Positions 1 to 10,076 of a DNA stretch of 64,000 nt are shown here, in pieces. Below the pieces are notes generated by a model. That model saw only the letters and a program-made list of their open reading frames with translations. It was not told the DNA's origin and searched no databases. The position numbers were made by a program, and so were the translations under genes. Numbering within the stretch: the stretch's first letter is position 1; each line of letters opens with the position of its first letter. The stretch covers positions 3,891,001 through 3,955,000 of the forward strand of contig NZ_CP032674.1 of the NCBI RefSeq assembly GCF_021730305.1. Reading direction: 5' to 3'. The stretch comes from Xanthobacter sp. YC-JY1. GTDB lineage: Bacteria; Pseudomonadota; Alphaproteobacteria; Rhizobiales; Xanthobacteraceae.

Positions 1-521
1 CGGCCGAAATTCACCCGGTCGTCGATCAGGATGAGACGCGGCTTGAAACGGGACGCAGTGAAGCCGGATAGCACGTCCGCCTCCGTGCCGCCCACGTCGA
101 CGGAGAGGAAGTCGAAGCTGGTGACGCCCGCTTCCGCCAGAATGTCATCGAGCGTTCTGGCCGCAACCTTGATCATGCCGTTCGGCTGGTCGCCGGGGAA
201 CAGGTGCGACCGCGCCTCCCATCCGAGAAGCCAGAGCTGAAGTGTGTCTGGTGCTCCAGGCCCCGCACAGGCGACCGGGACGACCGGGGACTTTCGCGTC
301 GTCTCCAACGCCTTGGCCAGCTCGACGGACGGCTCGATGAGCAGCCCTTTCCAGCCGTTCAACTCCAGATGATAGGTCTGGTTGCCGCGGATGGGATCAC
401 CCGCACCGACATCGACGAACGTGCCGACGGCATTTCCGAGCCAAGCCGCCACAAGACCTCTCTCATGGTAAGAGGGATTGATGACGCGACCACCGTCATC
501 AGCAAAAATAGCTGCACCCAT
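1..521 (-). CDS. FkbM family methyltransferase, N-terminal part (truncated by window edge)
   Basis: The 173 visible codons read as the start of an FkbM-type SAM-dependent methyltransferase. A DVGAGD motif I (residues 43-48) is followed by a Gly-Asn-Gln-Thr stretch, a GWKGLLIEPS segment typical of the family (SAM ribose-binding acid) and a later FLSVDVGG segment. The ATG at 521 follows a GGGTGGAG ribosome-binding site. FkbM enzymes usually O-methylate sugars or small molecules, and the substrate cannot be told here. The gene is less GC-rich than its neighbours and is preceded by an AT-rich tract, which hints at transfer. The C-terminal part lies outside the window. Confidence 0.8.
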   Translation of the reverse strand, partial: MGAAIFADDGGRVINPSYHERGLVAAWLGNAVGTFVDVGAGDPIRGNQTYHLELNGWKGLLIEPSVELAKALETTRKSPVVPVACAGPGAPDTLQLWLLGWEARSHLFPGDQPNGMIKVAARTLDDILAEAGVTSFDFLSVDVGGTEADVLSGFTASRFKPRLILIDDRVNFG

Positions 522-703
522 GGCACTCCACCCGCTTAACTGCGAGGAAAGTGCCCGGATACCAAAATTTTCACAATGCTAATCGAGTTCAAATTCTAGC
601 CATAACATTCAGAATGAACCTATTTAATCTCGAATATGAGGCCAAAAATAGTTCATTGCAGATTTTAATTCTCAGAAAATACCAGTCACATTCAGACAAA
701 CTA
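522..703. other. AT-rich intergenic pocket
   Basis: About 180 bases between the FkbM gene and the response regulator. The stretch from about 547 to 710 is visibly AT-rich in an otherwise GC-rich window. No gene or clear terminator was seen. It probably holds the FkbM promoter. Confidence 0.5.
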
Positions 704-1456
704 CTAAATGAGCGCACGGAGGGTTTCGGCAAAGCGTCTGCCGGCCTGGCGAACGGATGCCCCACCCTTGTGGGTGAGCTGGAGCCATACCCTTCGGCGA
801 TCCTCGGGGTCGGGATGCCGCTCGACGAGCCCTTCCTGCTCAAGCGCTTCGAGGCGACGCAAGGCCGTGGTGGTTGAGGTTCCGGCCCCCGCGCACAAAG
901 CCGAGACCGAAACCTGCCGGCCAGCGGCCTGCGCCATGGCGAGATCGAGCAGCATTTCCCAGGCGGCATCTCCGCCGGCAACCCTCGGAAGTACCCGCTT
1001 GCGGTCCATGCGCAGGCCGTCGAGCAGGCGCAGGAGAGCCAGAGGATCGTCGAGCAAGGTCGCCGCCCGGCGCTTTTGAACGGAAAGATCGAGCGCACGG
1101 CGAATGGCGGCCACGAGTTCGGCGATTTCGACCGGCTTCTGGAGAAAATCCACCGCGCCCATACGCAAGGCGGCAATGGCATTCTCCATCGATGCATTTC
1201 CCGTGAGGATAATGGGAAGAATCTGCGGACCTTGGCGAAGCTCACCCACGCGACGGATCAGCTCCAGACCGTCGAGATCCGGCATGGCAAGGTCAGTGAC
1301 CAGCACGCGTATGGCGAAGTTCTGCTCGACGACATCGAGAGCGCTCAAAGGCGATGACGCGCAGACGACTGGCAGATTCTCGAGCGCGAGGCCCTCTCGC
1401 ACCTCAAGAAGGAACTCTTTGTCGTCATCGACGACAATAACAGCGACATCCCGCAT
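704..1456 (-). CDS. Response regulator with REC domain and MarR-like winged helix
   Basis: The 250-residue protein starts with a full receiver domain (about 1-120): acidic pair D10/D11, phosphoacceptor D55 in TDLAMPD, switch T85 and K107 in the LQKP loop. The C-terminal half (about 155-250) is not an OmpR, NarL or Fis output. It reads like a MarR-type winged helix, with STTTALRRLEALEQEGLV as recognition region and a DRRRVWLQLTHKG wing. No histidine kinase is adjacent, so it is an orphan here. Its DNA targets are unknown. The REC assignment is firm; the MarR-like output is assigned from sequence pattern. Confidence 0.85.
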   Translation of the reverse strand: MRDVAVIVVDDDKEFLLEVREGLALENLPVVCASSPLSALDVVEQNFAIRVLVTDLAMPDLDGLELIRRVGELRQGPQILPIILTGNASMENAIAALRMGAVDFLQKPVEIAELVAAIRRALDLSVQKRRAATLLDDPLALLRLLDGLRMDRKRVLPRVAGGDAAWEMLLDLAMAQAAGRQVSVSALCAGAGTSTTTALRRLEALEQEGLVERHPDPEDRRRVWLQLTHKGGASVRQAGRRFAETLRALI

Positions 1457-1812
1457 TGCCCAACTGCCATCACGCGCGCCATGGCTGCCCCCCGGCAGGA
1501 ACAGCCTTCGGCACGGGAGTTCCTGTCACCACCACTCCAAAGGTCAAGCTAGGTGGGTATCATGCTAGGTCGGCGCAATCCAGTTCAGATCGATCCAATC
1601 CATCCCCATTTGGATCAATTTTCGCAAAGGAGCAGATATTTAGAGTTGATTGAGTGCCGTATAGGTCAACCCAGGTGTAGCCCCCCACACCACGGGAAAG
1701 CCTTCGGAGGTATTATAGGCGTGCTCTCCGGCCGTAAGCGGCAAGTGAGACTCTCACGCCGATCACCTAACGGCACCTCAGGAAGGGATGCGGGAAGTCG
1801 CGCGGTCCCGGC
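1457..1812. other. Intergenic stretch without recognised gene
   Basis: This stretch holds the upstream region of the response-regulator gene and the 3' flank of rpoH, both on the minus strand. No tRNA, small RNA signature, strong promoter or T-tailed hairpin could be supported. Confidence 0.4.
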
Positions 1813-2709
1813 TCAGGCCGAGACCGCCTCCGGAGCCTCGATCTGCCGAACGCGGTCCATCACCGCCTTCTGCACCTTCTCGAACGCCCGCACCTCGATC
1901 TGGCGCACGCGCTCGCGCGACACGCCGAACTCGGCGGCGAGGTCTTCCAGCGTCATCGGGTCGTCGGAGAGCCGGCGCGCCTCGAAGATGCGACGCTCAC
2001 GATCATTGAGCACGGACAGCGCGCCGGACAGGGCCGAGCGGCGGTTGGCCAACTCCTCGCTCTCGGCGAGCTGCTCCTCCTGGTCGAGGCGCTCGTCCAC
2101 CAGCCAGTCCTGCCACTCCCCGCCCTCCGAGTCCTCGCGGATCGGCGCGTTGAGGGAGGCGTCGCCGGACAGGCGGCGGTTCATGTCCACCACGTCCTGC
2201 TCGGTTACGCCGAGCTTGGTGGCGATCTGCTGCACCTGATCGGGGCGCAGGTCGCCCTCCTCCAGCGCGGAAATCTGGCTCTTGGCCTTGCGCAGGTTAA
2301 AGAACAGCTTCTTCTGCGCCGCCGTGGTGCCCATCTTCACGAGGCTCCACGAGCGCAGGATGTATTCCTGGATGGAGGCGCGGATCCACCACATGGCATA
2401 GGTGGCGAGGCGGAAGCCCTTCTCGGGCTCGAACCGCTTCACCGCCTGCATGAGGCCCACATTGCCCTCGGAGATCACCTCGGAGATGGGCAGGCCATAG
2501 CCGCGGTAGCCCATTGCGATCTTGGCCACGAGGCGCAGATGGCTCGTCACCAGCTTGTGAGCGGCGTCGCGGTCCCCGTGCTCGCGCCAGCTTTTGGCGA
2601 GCATATATTCCTCCTGCGGCTCCAGCATGGGGAACCGCCGGATTTCCTCCAGGTACCGCGAAAGCCCGCCCTCTGCGGAGGGAATGGGCATGGACTTATG
2701 CTGGGCCAT
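1813..2709 (-). CDS. rpoH: RNA polymerase heat-shock sigma factor RpoH (sigma-32)
   Basis: A 298-residue sigma-70-family factor directing RNA polymerase to heat-shock promoters. Region 2 spans about 50-122, with the YAMWWIRASIQEYI segment of region 2.4. The RpoH-specific box QKKLFFNLR is at 132-140. The region 4.2 helix-turn-helix is LAAEFGVSRERVRQIE (about 257-272). The chosen ATG has AGAAGGAGG a few bases upstream; a longer reading frame upstream lacks family similarity. Many rhizobia carry two rpoH copies and the sequence alone does not say which this is. The length fits the family. Confidence 0.95.
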   Translation of the reverse strand: MAQHKSMPIPSAEGGLSRYLEEIRRFPMLEPQEEYMLAKSWREHGDRDAAHKLVTSHLRLVAKIAMGYRGYGLPISEVISEGNVGLMQAVKRFEPEKGFRLATYAMWWIRASIQEYILRSWSLVKMGTTAAQKKLFFNLRKAKSQISALEEGDLRPDQVQQIATKLGVTEQDVVDMNRRLSGDASLNAPIREDSEGGEWQDWLVDERLDQEEQLAESEELANRRSALSGALSVLNDRERRIFEARRLSDDPMTLEDLAAEFGVSRERVRQIEVRAFEKVQKAVMDRVRQIEAPEAVSA

Positions 2710-2870
2710 CACGAGGCCTCCTTCTCCCGAGGCCCCCATCCGGGCAGCCGCTCGTGCGGCCGCATGACGCCGACCGCGACGCACGATGATATAGATACGA
2801 ATGGGGCGCGGATAGGTTTCATCCTCTCACGTCGCTGCGAGAGCGAATTGCGTTTCTGCACGCTCACGGA

Positions 2871-3941
2871 CTAGTCGCGCAGCGCCGCCTCCAGAGCCGC
2901 AAGGTCCTGCGGCAACTCACTTTCGAACGACAATTCCGCGCCCGTCACCGGGTGCGCGAAACCGAGCCGCGCGGCATGAAGCGCCTGCCGGCCCAGTGCG
3001 GCGAGGCAGGCCCGGGCCTCGTCCGGCAGCAGGGAGACCTTGGTCCGGAAGCCCTGGCCGTAGACCTCATCGCCGAGGAGCGGGTGGCCGGCATGGGCCA
3101 TGTGGACGCGGATCTGGTGGGTCCGTCCGGTCTCCAGCCGGCATTCGATGAGGCTCGCCACCTCCGCCCCGGTCTTGCCGACGAAGGTCTCCAGCACCTC
3201 CCAATGGGTCACCGCGTGACGGCCGGAACCCCGCACCGCCATCTTCTGGCGATGGGTCGGATGCCGATCGATGGGCGCATCCACCCTGCCCTTCGGCTCG
3301 GGCACGCCCCAGACGAAGGCGAGATAGGCGCGCTCCAGCGGCCCGGTACGGCCGTGGTCGGCGAACTGGGCGGCGAGGCCCTTGTGGGCGGCATCGGACT
3401 TGGCCACCACCAGCAGGCCCGACGTATCCTTGTCGATGCGATGGACGATGCCCGGGCGGCGCACCCCGCCGATGCCGGAGAGGCTGTCGCCACAATGATG
3501 CAGAAGCGCGTTCACCAGCGTGCCGGAGGCATGGCCCGGTGCGGGATGCACGACCAGTCCGGCCGGCTTGTCGATGACAATGAGGTGATCGTCCTCGAAG
3601 GCGATGGTGAGCGGGAGGTCTTCCGCCACCGGCTCGGCCGGCTCGGGAGGCGGCAGGGTCAGGGTGTAGACCTCGCCGGCATTGACCCTCGCGGCCGCGT
3701 CCCCTACCACTCCCCCGCCGATGGACACCTGCCCTTCCGCTACGAGACGCTGGATGCGGGTGCGGCTGAGTTCGGGCGCAAGGCGCGCCAGGACGCGGTC
3801 CAGCCGCTGCCCCGCATCCTCGGGGGCGACGGCGAGGGTGAGGCTCGCGCCAGCGTCCTGACCGGCTTCGTCCGGCCCGATCTCATCGGTGAGGTCGTCG
3901 AAGCCGTCGGCAAGGGCAGCTTCGGTCGTCTTCGCGTTCAT
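2871..3941 (-). CDS. rluD: RluA-family 23S rRNA pseudouridine synthase (RluD-like)
   Basis: The 356-residue protein has an S4 RNA-binding domain (about 43-105) and the pseudouridine synthase domain, with the signature HRIDKDTSG at 167-175, where D170 is the catalytic aspartate. RluD modifies helix 69 of 23S rRNA during 50S assembly, and length and architecture match it. The first 30 residues are an acidic extension. The gene is divergent from the small membrane protein gene at 3971, with only about 30 bases between start codons. Confidence 0.9.
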   Translation of the reverse strand: MNAKTTEAALADGFDDLTDEIGPDEAGQDAGASLTLAVAPEDAGQRLDRVLARLAPELSRTRIQRLVAEGQVSIGGGVVGDAAARVNAGEVYTLTLPPPEPAEPVAEDLPLTIAFEDDHLIVIDKPAGLVVHPAPGHASGTLVNALLHHCGDSLSGIGGVRRPGIVHRIDKDTSGLLVVAKSDAAHKGLAAQFADHGRTGPLERAYLAFVWGVPEPKGRVDAPIDRHPTHRQKMAVRGSGRHAVTHWEVLETFVGKTGAEVASLIECRLETGRTHQIRVHMAHAGHPLLGDEVYGQGFRTKVSLLPDEARACLAALGRQALHAARLGFAHPVTGAELSFESELPQDLAALEAALRD

Positions 3942-3970
3942 TCTTGTCCCGTCAGGAGCCCCGGCCCCTC

Positions 3971-4318
3971 ATGTTCCACCGCCCGCCCCAGATCGACACC
4001 CCCGAAGAGGCGCTGACGCCGGAGCAGGAGCGCGTGATCCGCAAGTTCCGCCGCTTCTCCAGCATCTCCATGCTGGTCATGGTGCTGGGAGTGGCGGCCG
4101 TGTTCGGCGTGATCGGTTATCGCATGATCCGGGCAAAACCGCTCGCCACCGGCGAAATGACGGCGCTTCTGCCCAAGGGCGCCCGGATCGTCTCCACTGC
4201 CGTCTCCGGCGACGTGGTGGTGGTAGCCATCGAGGTCAACGGCGCAACCGAAATCCGCACCTTCGACGCCCGCACCCTCGCCCCTGCGGGCCGGCTGCGC
4301 TTCGCGGTCGAGCCCTGA
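3971..4318 (+). CDS. DUF6476-like single-span membrane protein
   Basis: The 115-residue protein has a cytoplasmic N-terminus (EQERVIRKFRRF), one hydrophobic segment at about 33-50 and a C-terminal beta-rich domain likely in the periplasm. It resembles the alphaproteobacterial DUF6476 family found beside rluD; no function is known. The ATG with an upstream AGGAG was preferred over a TTG nine codons earlier. It runs divergently from rluD and convergently towards the Lon-domain gene, leaving one base between the two stop codons. Confidence 0.75.
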   Translation: MFHRPPQIDTPEEALTPEQERVIRKFRRFSSISMLVMVLGVAAVFGVIGYRMIRAKPLATGEMTALLPKGARIVSTAVSGDVVVVAIEVNGATEIRTFDARTLAPAGRLRFAVEP

Positions 4319-4319
4319 G

Positions 4320-4991
4320 CTACTGAAGCGAGCCCTCGCCGTCGCCCGGCATGCGGGCCAGCATCATCTGGGTGATGGCCACCAGCATGTCCGCGCGGGC
4401 CTTGAGGTCCTCCGCCTCCAGCAGCGCCTGCTTCTCCAGTGCGCCGTAAGGCGACATCACCGAGAGCGCGTTGACCAGCGTCTCGGTGCCGGCCTGGCGG
4501 ATGCCATCCCAGTCGGCTTCCAGCTTGTTGGCATCGAGAAAGGCCGCGAGCGCTGCGAGAACCGCCTCCCGGTCCACCTCCGCCTCACCCGCCGAAACAT
4601 CGAAATCCTCGGCGAAGGGCGCCGTATCGATACGGAACTGGCGGTAGGGGGTGGTCACCGGCATCTCTTCCACCACGCGGAAGCGGCAGATGCCGCTCAG
4701 GGTGATGAGATAGCGCCCGTCCCCGGTCTCGCCGAACTGGGTGAGACGCCCCACGCAGCCCACCTTGTGCACCGCCGGCCCGCTCGCGCCCGCGGGCGCG
4801 GCCTCGTCCGGCTGGATCATGCCGATGAGCCGCGCGCCGGACAGCGCATCGTCCACCATGGCCAGATAGCGCGGCTCGAAGATGTTGAGCGGCAGTTCCG
4901 CCCGCGGCAGCAGAAGCGCGCCGGTGAGCGGAAAGACAGGGATCACCGGCGGAATGTCCGCCGGCGACAGGTAATTGCGGTTGGTAGCCAC
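4320..4991 (-). CDS. Lon N-terminal (LAN) substrate-binding domain protein
   Basis: The protein contains only the LON N-domain: an IPVFPLTGALLLP entry strand, the NIFEPRY motif and a GRYLITLSGICRF strand. It has neither AAA+ nor protease domain. Such stand-alone proteins are common in alphaproteobacteria and are thought to bind unfolded substrates. A GTG at 4991 preceded by AAAGGA gives a 223-residue protein and matches the usual N-terminus. An ATG at 5036 would add 15 residues. It lies directly downstream of the CnoX gene, suggesting a shared role in proteostasis. Confidence 0.85.
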   Translation of the reverse strand: MATNRNYLSPADIPPVIPVFPLTGALLLPRAELPLNIFEPRYLAMVDDALSGARLIGMIQPDEAAPAGASGPAVHKVGCVGRLTQFGETGDGRYLITLSGICRFRVVEEMPVTTPYRQFRIDTAPFAEDFDVSAGEAEVDREAVLAALAAFLDANKLEADWDGIRQAGTETLVNALSVMSPYGALEKQALLEAEDLKARADMLVAITQMMLARMPGDGEGSLQ

Positions 4992-5103
4992 GAAAAAATC
5001 CTTTTCGAGCGCCGTCGCGCGAAACTCCGTCCGCATCGGGAAAGCGCATCGACCCGAACGATCGAAGGCAGCGTCCCGCACCCGCGTTTGGAAGGACGCG
5101 CTC

Positions 5104-6030
5104 TCAGGCGAACATGATCGCTGACAACTTCTTACGTCCGGAAAGGGTGAGCGGATCGGTCGGCCCCCAGGCCTCGAACAGCTGGACCAGCTGCTTGCGC
5201 GCGGCATCCTCGTTCCAGGAGCGGTCACGCTTCACGATGTCGAGCAGGTGGATCAGCGCATCCTCGCGCCGGCCCTTGGCATTCAGCCCGATCGCGAGGT
5301 CGAAACGGGCCTGATGGTCGGCCGGGTCGAGGTCGAGCTTGGCCTGCAGCGTCGCGAGATCGCCCAGCGAGGCGGCCTGCTCGGCCACATCGAGGGCGGC
5401 GCGCGCGGCGACGATCGACGGGTCGTTGGCCTTGTCGGCGGGTGCCAGCGCCAGCGTCGCCTTGGCCTGCTCCAGCGCGCCGGCCGCGACCTGGGTGCGC
5501 ACGAGGCCGGCGAGCGCCTTCAGATTGTCCGGTTCCTCACCGAGCACGCCGGCAAAGATCTCCGCCGCCGCGGTCAAATCGCCATCCGCCAACGCGCCTT
5601 CGGCCGCCGCGAGGGCTTCTTCCAGCCCGTCCGTTCCGGGACCTAGGAGGCGATCGATGAAAGCCTTCACCTGTCCTTCAGGCAGGGCCCCCATGAAGCC
5701 GTCCACCGGCTGGCCGTTCACGAAGGCATATACCGTGGGCACCGACTGGATGCCGAGCTTGCCGGGGATGACCGGATGGTCGTCGATGTTGAGCTTGGCG
5801 AGGCGCACCTTGCCCTTGGCGGCCTTGACCACCTTCTCGATCACCGGCGTCAGCGTCTTGCACGGGCCGCACCAGGGCGCCCAGAAATCCACGAGGACCG
5901 GGCGGCGCTTCGATTCCTCCATCACCTCGGCCATGAAGGTCTGGGTGGTGGTGTCGATGATGTCCCCGCCGGCGCTGTCGGAAGCCGCAGCCGGTTTGGC
6001 ACCCGTGGCGCCTGCCTGATTGAGCAGCAT
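5104..6030 (-). CDS. cnoX: Thioredoxin-TPR chaperedoxin (CnoX/YbbN-like)
   Basis: The 308-residue protein has a thioredoxin domain (about 25-135) with the active site WCGPC (C54 and C57) and the cis-proline strand SVPT. An alpha-helical tetratricopeptide region follows (about 140-308). CnoX proteins hold and protect substrates under oxidative stress and hand them to GroEL. Unlike E. coli CnoX (SXXC), this one keeps both active-site cysteines and could be redox-active. The Lon-domain gene follows on the same strand, likely in one operon. Confidence 0.9.
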   Translation of the reverse strand: MLLNQAGATGAKPAAASDSAGGDIIDTTTQTFMAEVMEESKRRPVLVDFWAPWCGPCKTLTPVIEKVVKAAKGKVRLAKLNIDDHPVIPGKLGIQSVPTVYAFVNGQPVDGFMGALPEGQVKAFIDRLLGPGTDGLEEALAAAEGALADGDLTAAAEIFAGVLGEEPDNLKALAGLVRTQVAAGALEQAKATLALAPADKANDPSIVAARAALDVAEQAASLGDLATLQAKLDLDPADHQARFDLAIGLNAKGRREDALIHLLDIVKRDRSWNEDAARKQLVQLFEAWGPTDPLTLSGRKKLSAIMFA

Positions 6031-6369
6031 GTGTCGCAATCCCCGAAAATCCAGCCCCGCGGCGCCCGAAGGCGGCATCGCCGGGACAAGCCCCCCTTAG
6101 ATGGGGCGCCGTCACACCGACGCAATGCGGCGCTTGCCGCCTTGTACCCCTTTCAGGGGCGGAAGGTAAGGCGGGAGGCGCCGACACAACCCCAGGACGC
6201 ACCGACGCGCATCTCCCGCCGGCGCACCGGGCACCCCCTGTGGATCGTTGGCAGGCCAAGGCTTGCACAGGGGCGGCGGGGCATGCACGCTGGTTTGACC
6301 TCCACCGGAAAGGCTGGCACACCCCGAGGCGATGACCCTGTTTCCCGTTCCCACAGCCAAGATCGCGGC
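6031..6369. other. Divergent intergenic region between cnoX and smc
   Basis: About 340 GC-rich bases that must hold both promoters. Candidate -35 elements (TTGACC near 6295) lack a matching -10. No RNA gene or repeat was seen. Confidence 0.4.
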
Positions 6370-9300
6370 ATGAAGTTCGACCGCCTGCGGCTCGTGGGCT
6401 TCAAGACCTTCGTCGAGCCCACCGATCTTCTGATCGAGCCCGGCCTTACCGGCGTGGTGGGGCCGAACGGGTGCGGCAAGTCCAATCTTGTCGAGGCGTT
6501 GCGCTGGGTGATGGGCGAAAGCTCCTACAAGGCCATGCGCGCCAACGACATGGAGGACGTGATCTTCTCCGGCACCACGGGCCGGCCGTCGCGCAATTCG
6601 GCCGAAGTGGTGCTGCACCTCGACAATTCCGACCGCACCGCCCCTGCCGCCTTCAATGAGTGGGACCAGCTGGAGATCGTCCGCCGCATCGAGCGCGGCG
6701 CCGGATCGAGCTACCGCATCAATGGCAAGGACGTGCGCGCCCGCGACGTCCAGCTCATCTTCGCCGATGCCTCCACCGGCGCCCGCTCCCCCGCCCTCGT
6801 GCGGCAGGGGCAGATCGGCGAGATCGTCGGTGCCAAGCCCAATGCCCGCCGCCGCATCTTGGAAGAGGCTGCCGGCGTCGCTGGCCTCCACGCCCGCCGC
6901 CACGAGGCCGAAACCCGGCTGAAGGCCGCCGAGCAGAATCTGCTGCGGCTGGAAGACGTCATCACCCAGTTGGGCACGCAGGTGGACAGCCTGCGCCGCC
7001 AGTCCCGCCAGACCGTGCGCTACAAATCGCTGGCCGCCGAAATCCGCCAGTGCGAGGCGACCCTGCTCTGGCTGCGCTGGCAGGACGTCACGAAAGCGCT
7101 GGCCGATGCCGAGCAGGCCGTGGAAGCCGCCAAGCGCGACGGCGCCGAGCACACGCGCCTTCAGGCCGAGGCCGCGCGCCTTCAGGCCCTCGCCGCCCAC
7201 GCCCTCCCGTCGCTCCGCCAGAAGGAGGCGGAAGCCGCTGCAGCGCTGCAGCGCCTCACCCATGCCCGGCAGGAGCTGGATGCCGAGGAGGCCCGCCTCG
7301 CCGCCCGCAAGGAAGAGCTGGAACGTCGTCTCGTCCAGCTGGCCCAGGATACCGCCCGCGAAGAGGCCCTCTCCCACGACGCCGAGAGCGTGCTGGAGCG
7401 TCTCGCCTCCGAGGCCGAGAACCTGCGCTTCGAGCAGGAGGAAGCGGCCGAGCGCGAGGCCATCGCCGCCGACATGCAGGAAGAGGCCGCCGCCTTTCTG
7501 GAGGAGGCCGAGCGCGCTCTTGAGGAAAAGACCGCGCACTTTGCCGATCTCGGTGCCCGGCGCGCCTCTCTGGAGCAGCTTCTGCGCGAGACGCGCGACC
7601 GACTGGTGCGCAACGCTGCCGAGCGCGCCTCGGTGGAGGCGGAGGAAAGCCGCCTCAAGCAGCAGGCCGGCACCGACGCGCTCGAAGGCCTGCGCATGGA
7701 GGCCGAGGCCGCCCGCGACGCTTTGGCCGAGGCCGAGGAAGCGAGCATCGACGCCGAGGTGGCCCATACCGTCGCCCGCCGGGCGATCGAGGAACTGCGC
7801 CCGACCCTCGCCGAGGCGCAGGCCCGCTTCGGCCGTCTGGAGACCGAAGCGCGAACGCTGGCGAAGGTGCTCCAGTCCAGCGATGCGCGCTTCCCGCCCG
7901 TGGCCGATCTCGTCACCGTCGCCAAGGGCTATGAGACGGCGCTGGGCGCCGCCCTGGGTGACGATCTCGATTTGCCGGTGGACGGCGCCGCCCCCGCCCG
8001 CTGGGCCGGCGCGGCATTGGACCCGTCCGACCCCCCATTGCCGCAAGGCGCCCTGCCCCTCTCCCGCTTCGTCTCCGGCGCCCCGGCGCTGGCGCGACGG
8101 CTGGTGCAGGTGGGCATCGTGGCCCGCGCCGATGGCCCCGCTCTGGCAAGCCGGCTGAAGGCGGGCCAGCGCCTCGTCTCCATGGAGGGGGACCTGTGGC
8201 GCTGGGACGGCGTGGTCGCCGCCGCCGATGCCCCCACAGCCGCCGCCCGCCGCCTCGCCGAGCGCAACCGCCTCGCCGACATCGAAGCCGAGGCGGCTCT
8301 GGCGGAAGCACATCTCGATGAGGTGCGCGCCACCCTCGCCGATCGCGAAGGTGTCTTGCGTCAGGCCGCCGAGGGAGAAAATCTCGCCCGCGAAGCCCGC
8401 CGCGCCGCGCAAAGGTCCGCCGAGGCGAGCCGCGCCACTTTGGAAGCGGCCGAGCGCCGCGCCGCCCAGCATCTCGCGCGCCTTTCGGCTCTGGCCGAGG
8501 CGCGCAACCGCCTCGCCGCCGTGCGCGCCGAATCGGAGGCGTCGCTGGCCGATGCCGAGCGCCAGCTCGCCGCCCTCGACACGCCGCAGGTGCTCGAATC
8601 GGAGCTGGCCCGCGCCCGGGCCGACACCGCCGAACGCCGCGCCGCCGTAGCCGAGGCCCGCGCCCGGCTCGATGCGCTGAGGCGCGATGCCACCCAGCGC
8701 ATGCGCCGGCTGGAAGCCATCGCGGCGGAAGAACGCTCCTGGCGCCAGCGCGCCGGAGGTGCCGGGGAACGGCTTGCCGCCGTCGCCGCCCGCGAGGCCG
8801 AGGCGAAAGCCGAGCTCGCCGAGATCGAGGAAGCGCCCTCCGAATTCATCCGCCGTCGCCGCGCGCTCATGAATGCGCTGGAAGAGGCGGAGGCGGCCCG
8901 CCGCGAGGCCGCCGACCGGCTCGCCGAGGGCGAGGAGGCGCTTGCCGCCGCCGACCGGGCCGCCCGAGACGCGCTGGAAGCCATGTCCGGCGCCCGCGCC
9001 GAGGCCGCCCGCGCCGACGCCCGGCTGGAAGGCGCCCGCCAGCGCCGCGACGATCTCCAGCGCGAGATCGCCGACATTCTCGACGGCCCGCCGGACCTCG
9101 CCCGCGAACAGGCCGGCCTCACCGACTCATCCCCTCCCCCCAATGTCGCCGCCATTGAGGCGACGCTGGAGCGGGCGAAGCGCGACCGGGAGCGACTCGG
9201 CGCCGTGAACCTGCGCGCCGATGTGGAGCTGGAGGAAGCGGAGGCCCAGCACACCCGGCTCACAACCGAACGCGACGACCTGAACGAGGCCATCCGCCGC

Positions 9301-9822
9301 CTGCGTGCGGCCATCCAGAGCCTGAATCGCGAGGCGCGCGAACGGCTTCAGGCTTCCTTCGCGGTGGTGGACGGGCATTTCCGCAAGCTGTTCGACACGC
9401 TGTTCGGCGGTGGCGAGGCGCAACTGGTGCTCACCGATGCGGACGATCCGCTGGAGGCGGGCCTCGACATCATCGCCAAGCCCCCGGGCAAGAAGCCGCA
9501 GACGCTGATGCTGCTGTCCGGCGGCGAGCAGGCTCTGACCGCCATGGCGCTCATCTTCGCCGTCTTCCTCACCAATCCCGCGCCCATCTGCGTGCTGGAC
9601 GAGGTGGACGCGCCGCTCGACGACGCCAACGTGGAGCGATTCTGTACCCTGCTTGAGGAGATGACGCGCCTCACCGACACGCGCTTCCTCACCATCACCC
9701 ACAATCCCATCACCATGGCCCACCAGAATCGCCTGTTCGGCGTGACCATGGCCGAGCGCGGCGTATCCCGTCTGGTCTCGGTGGATTTGCAGAGCGCCGA
9801 GCGGCTGCGCGAGGCCGTCTAG
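6370..9822 (+). CDS. smc: Chromosome segregation protein SMC
   Basis: A 1150-residue structural-maintenance-of-chromosomes ATPase that compacts and segregates the chromosome. The N-terminal head carries Walker A GPNGCGKS (31-38). Two long Ala/Glu/Arg-rich coiled coils flank a hinge at about 510-625. The C-terminal head has the signature LLSGGEQ (1048-1054) and Walker B VLDEVDAP (from 1075). Length is typical. The chosen ATG begins the family-typical MKFDRLRL; upstream in-frame codons are unrelated. No scpA or scpB lies in the window. Strong GC bias makes long spurious frames on the opposite strand. Confidence 0.97.
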   Translation: MKFDRLRLVGFKTFVEPTDLLIEPGLTGVVGPNGCGKSNLVEALRWVMGESSYKAMRANDMEDVIFSGTTGRPSRNSAEVVLHLDNSDRTAPAAFNEWDQLEIVRRIERGAGSSYRINGKDVRARDVQLIFADASTGARSPALVRQGQIGEIVGAKPNARRRILEEAAGVAGLHARRHEAETRLKAAEQNLLRLEDVITQLGTQVDSLRRQSRQTVRYKSLAAEIRQCEATLLWLRWQDVTKALADAEQAVEAAKRDGAEHTRLQAEAARLQALAAHALPSLRQKEAEAAAALQRLTHARQELDAEEARLAARKEELERRLVQLAQDTAREEALSHDAESVLERLASEAENLRFEQEEAAEREAIAADMQEEAAAFLEEAERALEEKTAHFADLGARRASLEQLLRETRDRLVRNAAERASVEAEESRLKQQAGTDALEGLRMEAEAARDALAEAEEASIDAEVAHTVARRAIEELRPTLAEAQARFGRLETEARTLAKVLQSSDARFPPVADLVTVAKGYETALGAALGDDLDLPVDGAAPARWAGAALDPSDPPLPQGALPLSRFVSGAPALARRLVQVGIVARADGPALASRLKAGQRLVSMEGDLWRWDGVVAAADAPTAAARRLAERNRLADIEAEAALAEAHLDEVRATLADREGVLRQAAEGENLAREARRAAQRSAEASRATLEAAERRAAQHLARLSALAEARNRLAAVRAESEASLADAERQLAALDTPQVLESELARARADTAERRAAVAEARARLDALRRDATQRMRRLEAIAAEERSWRQRAGGAGERLAAVAAREAEAKAELAEIEEAPSEFIRRRRALMNALEEAEAARREAADRLAEGEEALAAADRAARDALEAMSGARAEAARADARLEGARQRRDDLQREIADILDGPPDLAREQAGLTDSSPPPNVAAIEATLERAKRDRERLGAVNLRADVELEEAEAQHTRLTTERDDLNEAIRRLRAAIQSLNREARERLQASFAVVDGHFRKLFDTLFGGGEAQLVLTDADDPLEAGLDIIAKPPGKKPQTLMLLSGGEQALTAMALIFAVFLTNPAPICVLDEVDAPLDDANVERFCTLLEEMTRLTDTRFLTITHNPITMAHQNRLFGVTMAERGVSRLVSVDLQSAERLREAV

Positions 9823-9990
9823 CCTTCCAAGACTTGCTGGAGCTTGGCCTTTCTCAGGGCGCCGAAGCGCCCGTGCGGAAGGAGGCGGGTGCACGCTTTC
9901 CACTGCGGCAGCGCCGAGACGGCGAAGCACGATGTCGCAGCCACATTTTTCTTCTTTATTTTCAGAAACTTGATACCCCCTACGGCTGCC

Positions 9991-10019
9991 TTGACACTCA
10001 ATTTTGACGCAACTATGGT
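9991..10019 (+). promoter_or_regulatory. Sigma-70-type promoter of the F0 operon
   Basis: TTGACA, a 17-base spacer and TATGGT (4 of 6 to TATAAT) lie about 60 bases upstream of the atpI start. This is the best promoter match in the smc-atpI gap. Confidence 0.6.
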
Positions 10020-10076
10020 GCGCCGCGGTTCGAGGGGGAGGGCTGCTGTCCTCCACCGGAGCCAGGAACTCGCGCA

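Noticed and set aside
1457-1812. Possible tRNA or small RNA in the largest left-side gap
   Set aside because: No T-loop (GGTTCRA) pattern, cloverleaf or terminator could be found. The same check on the other gaps was negative, and no CRISPR-like regular repeats were seen anywhere.
6112-8472. 786-codon open frame on the minus strand opposite smc
   Set aside because: It lies wholly inside smc, whose motifs are certain. Long antisense frames are expected in Ala/Arg/Glu-rich, high-GC coiled-coil genes; the translation has no domain pattern.
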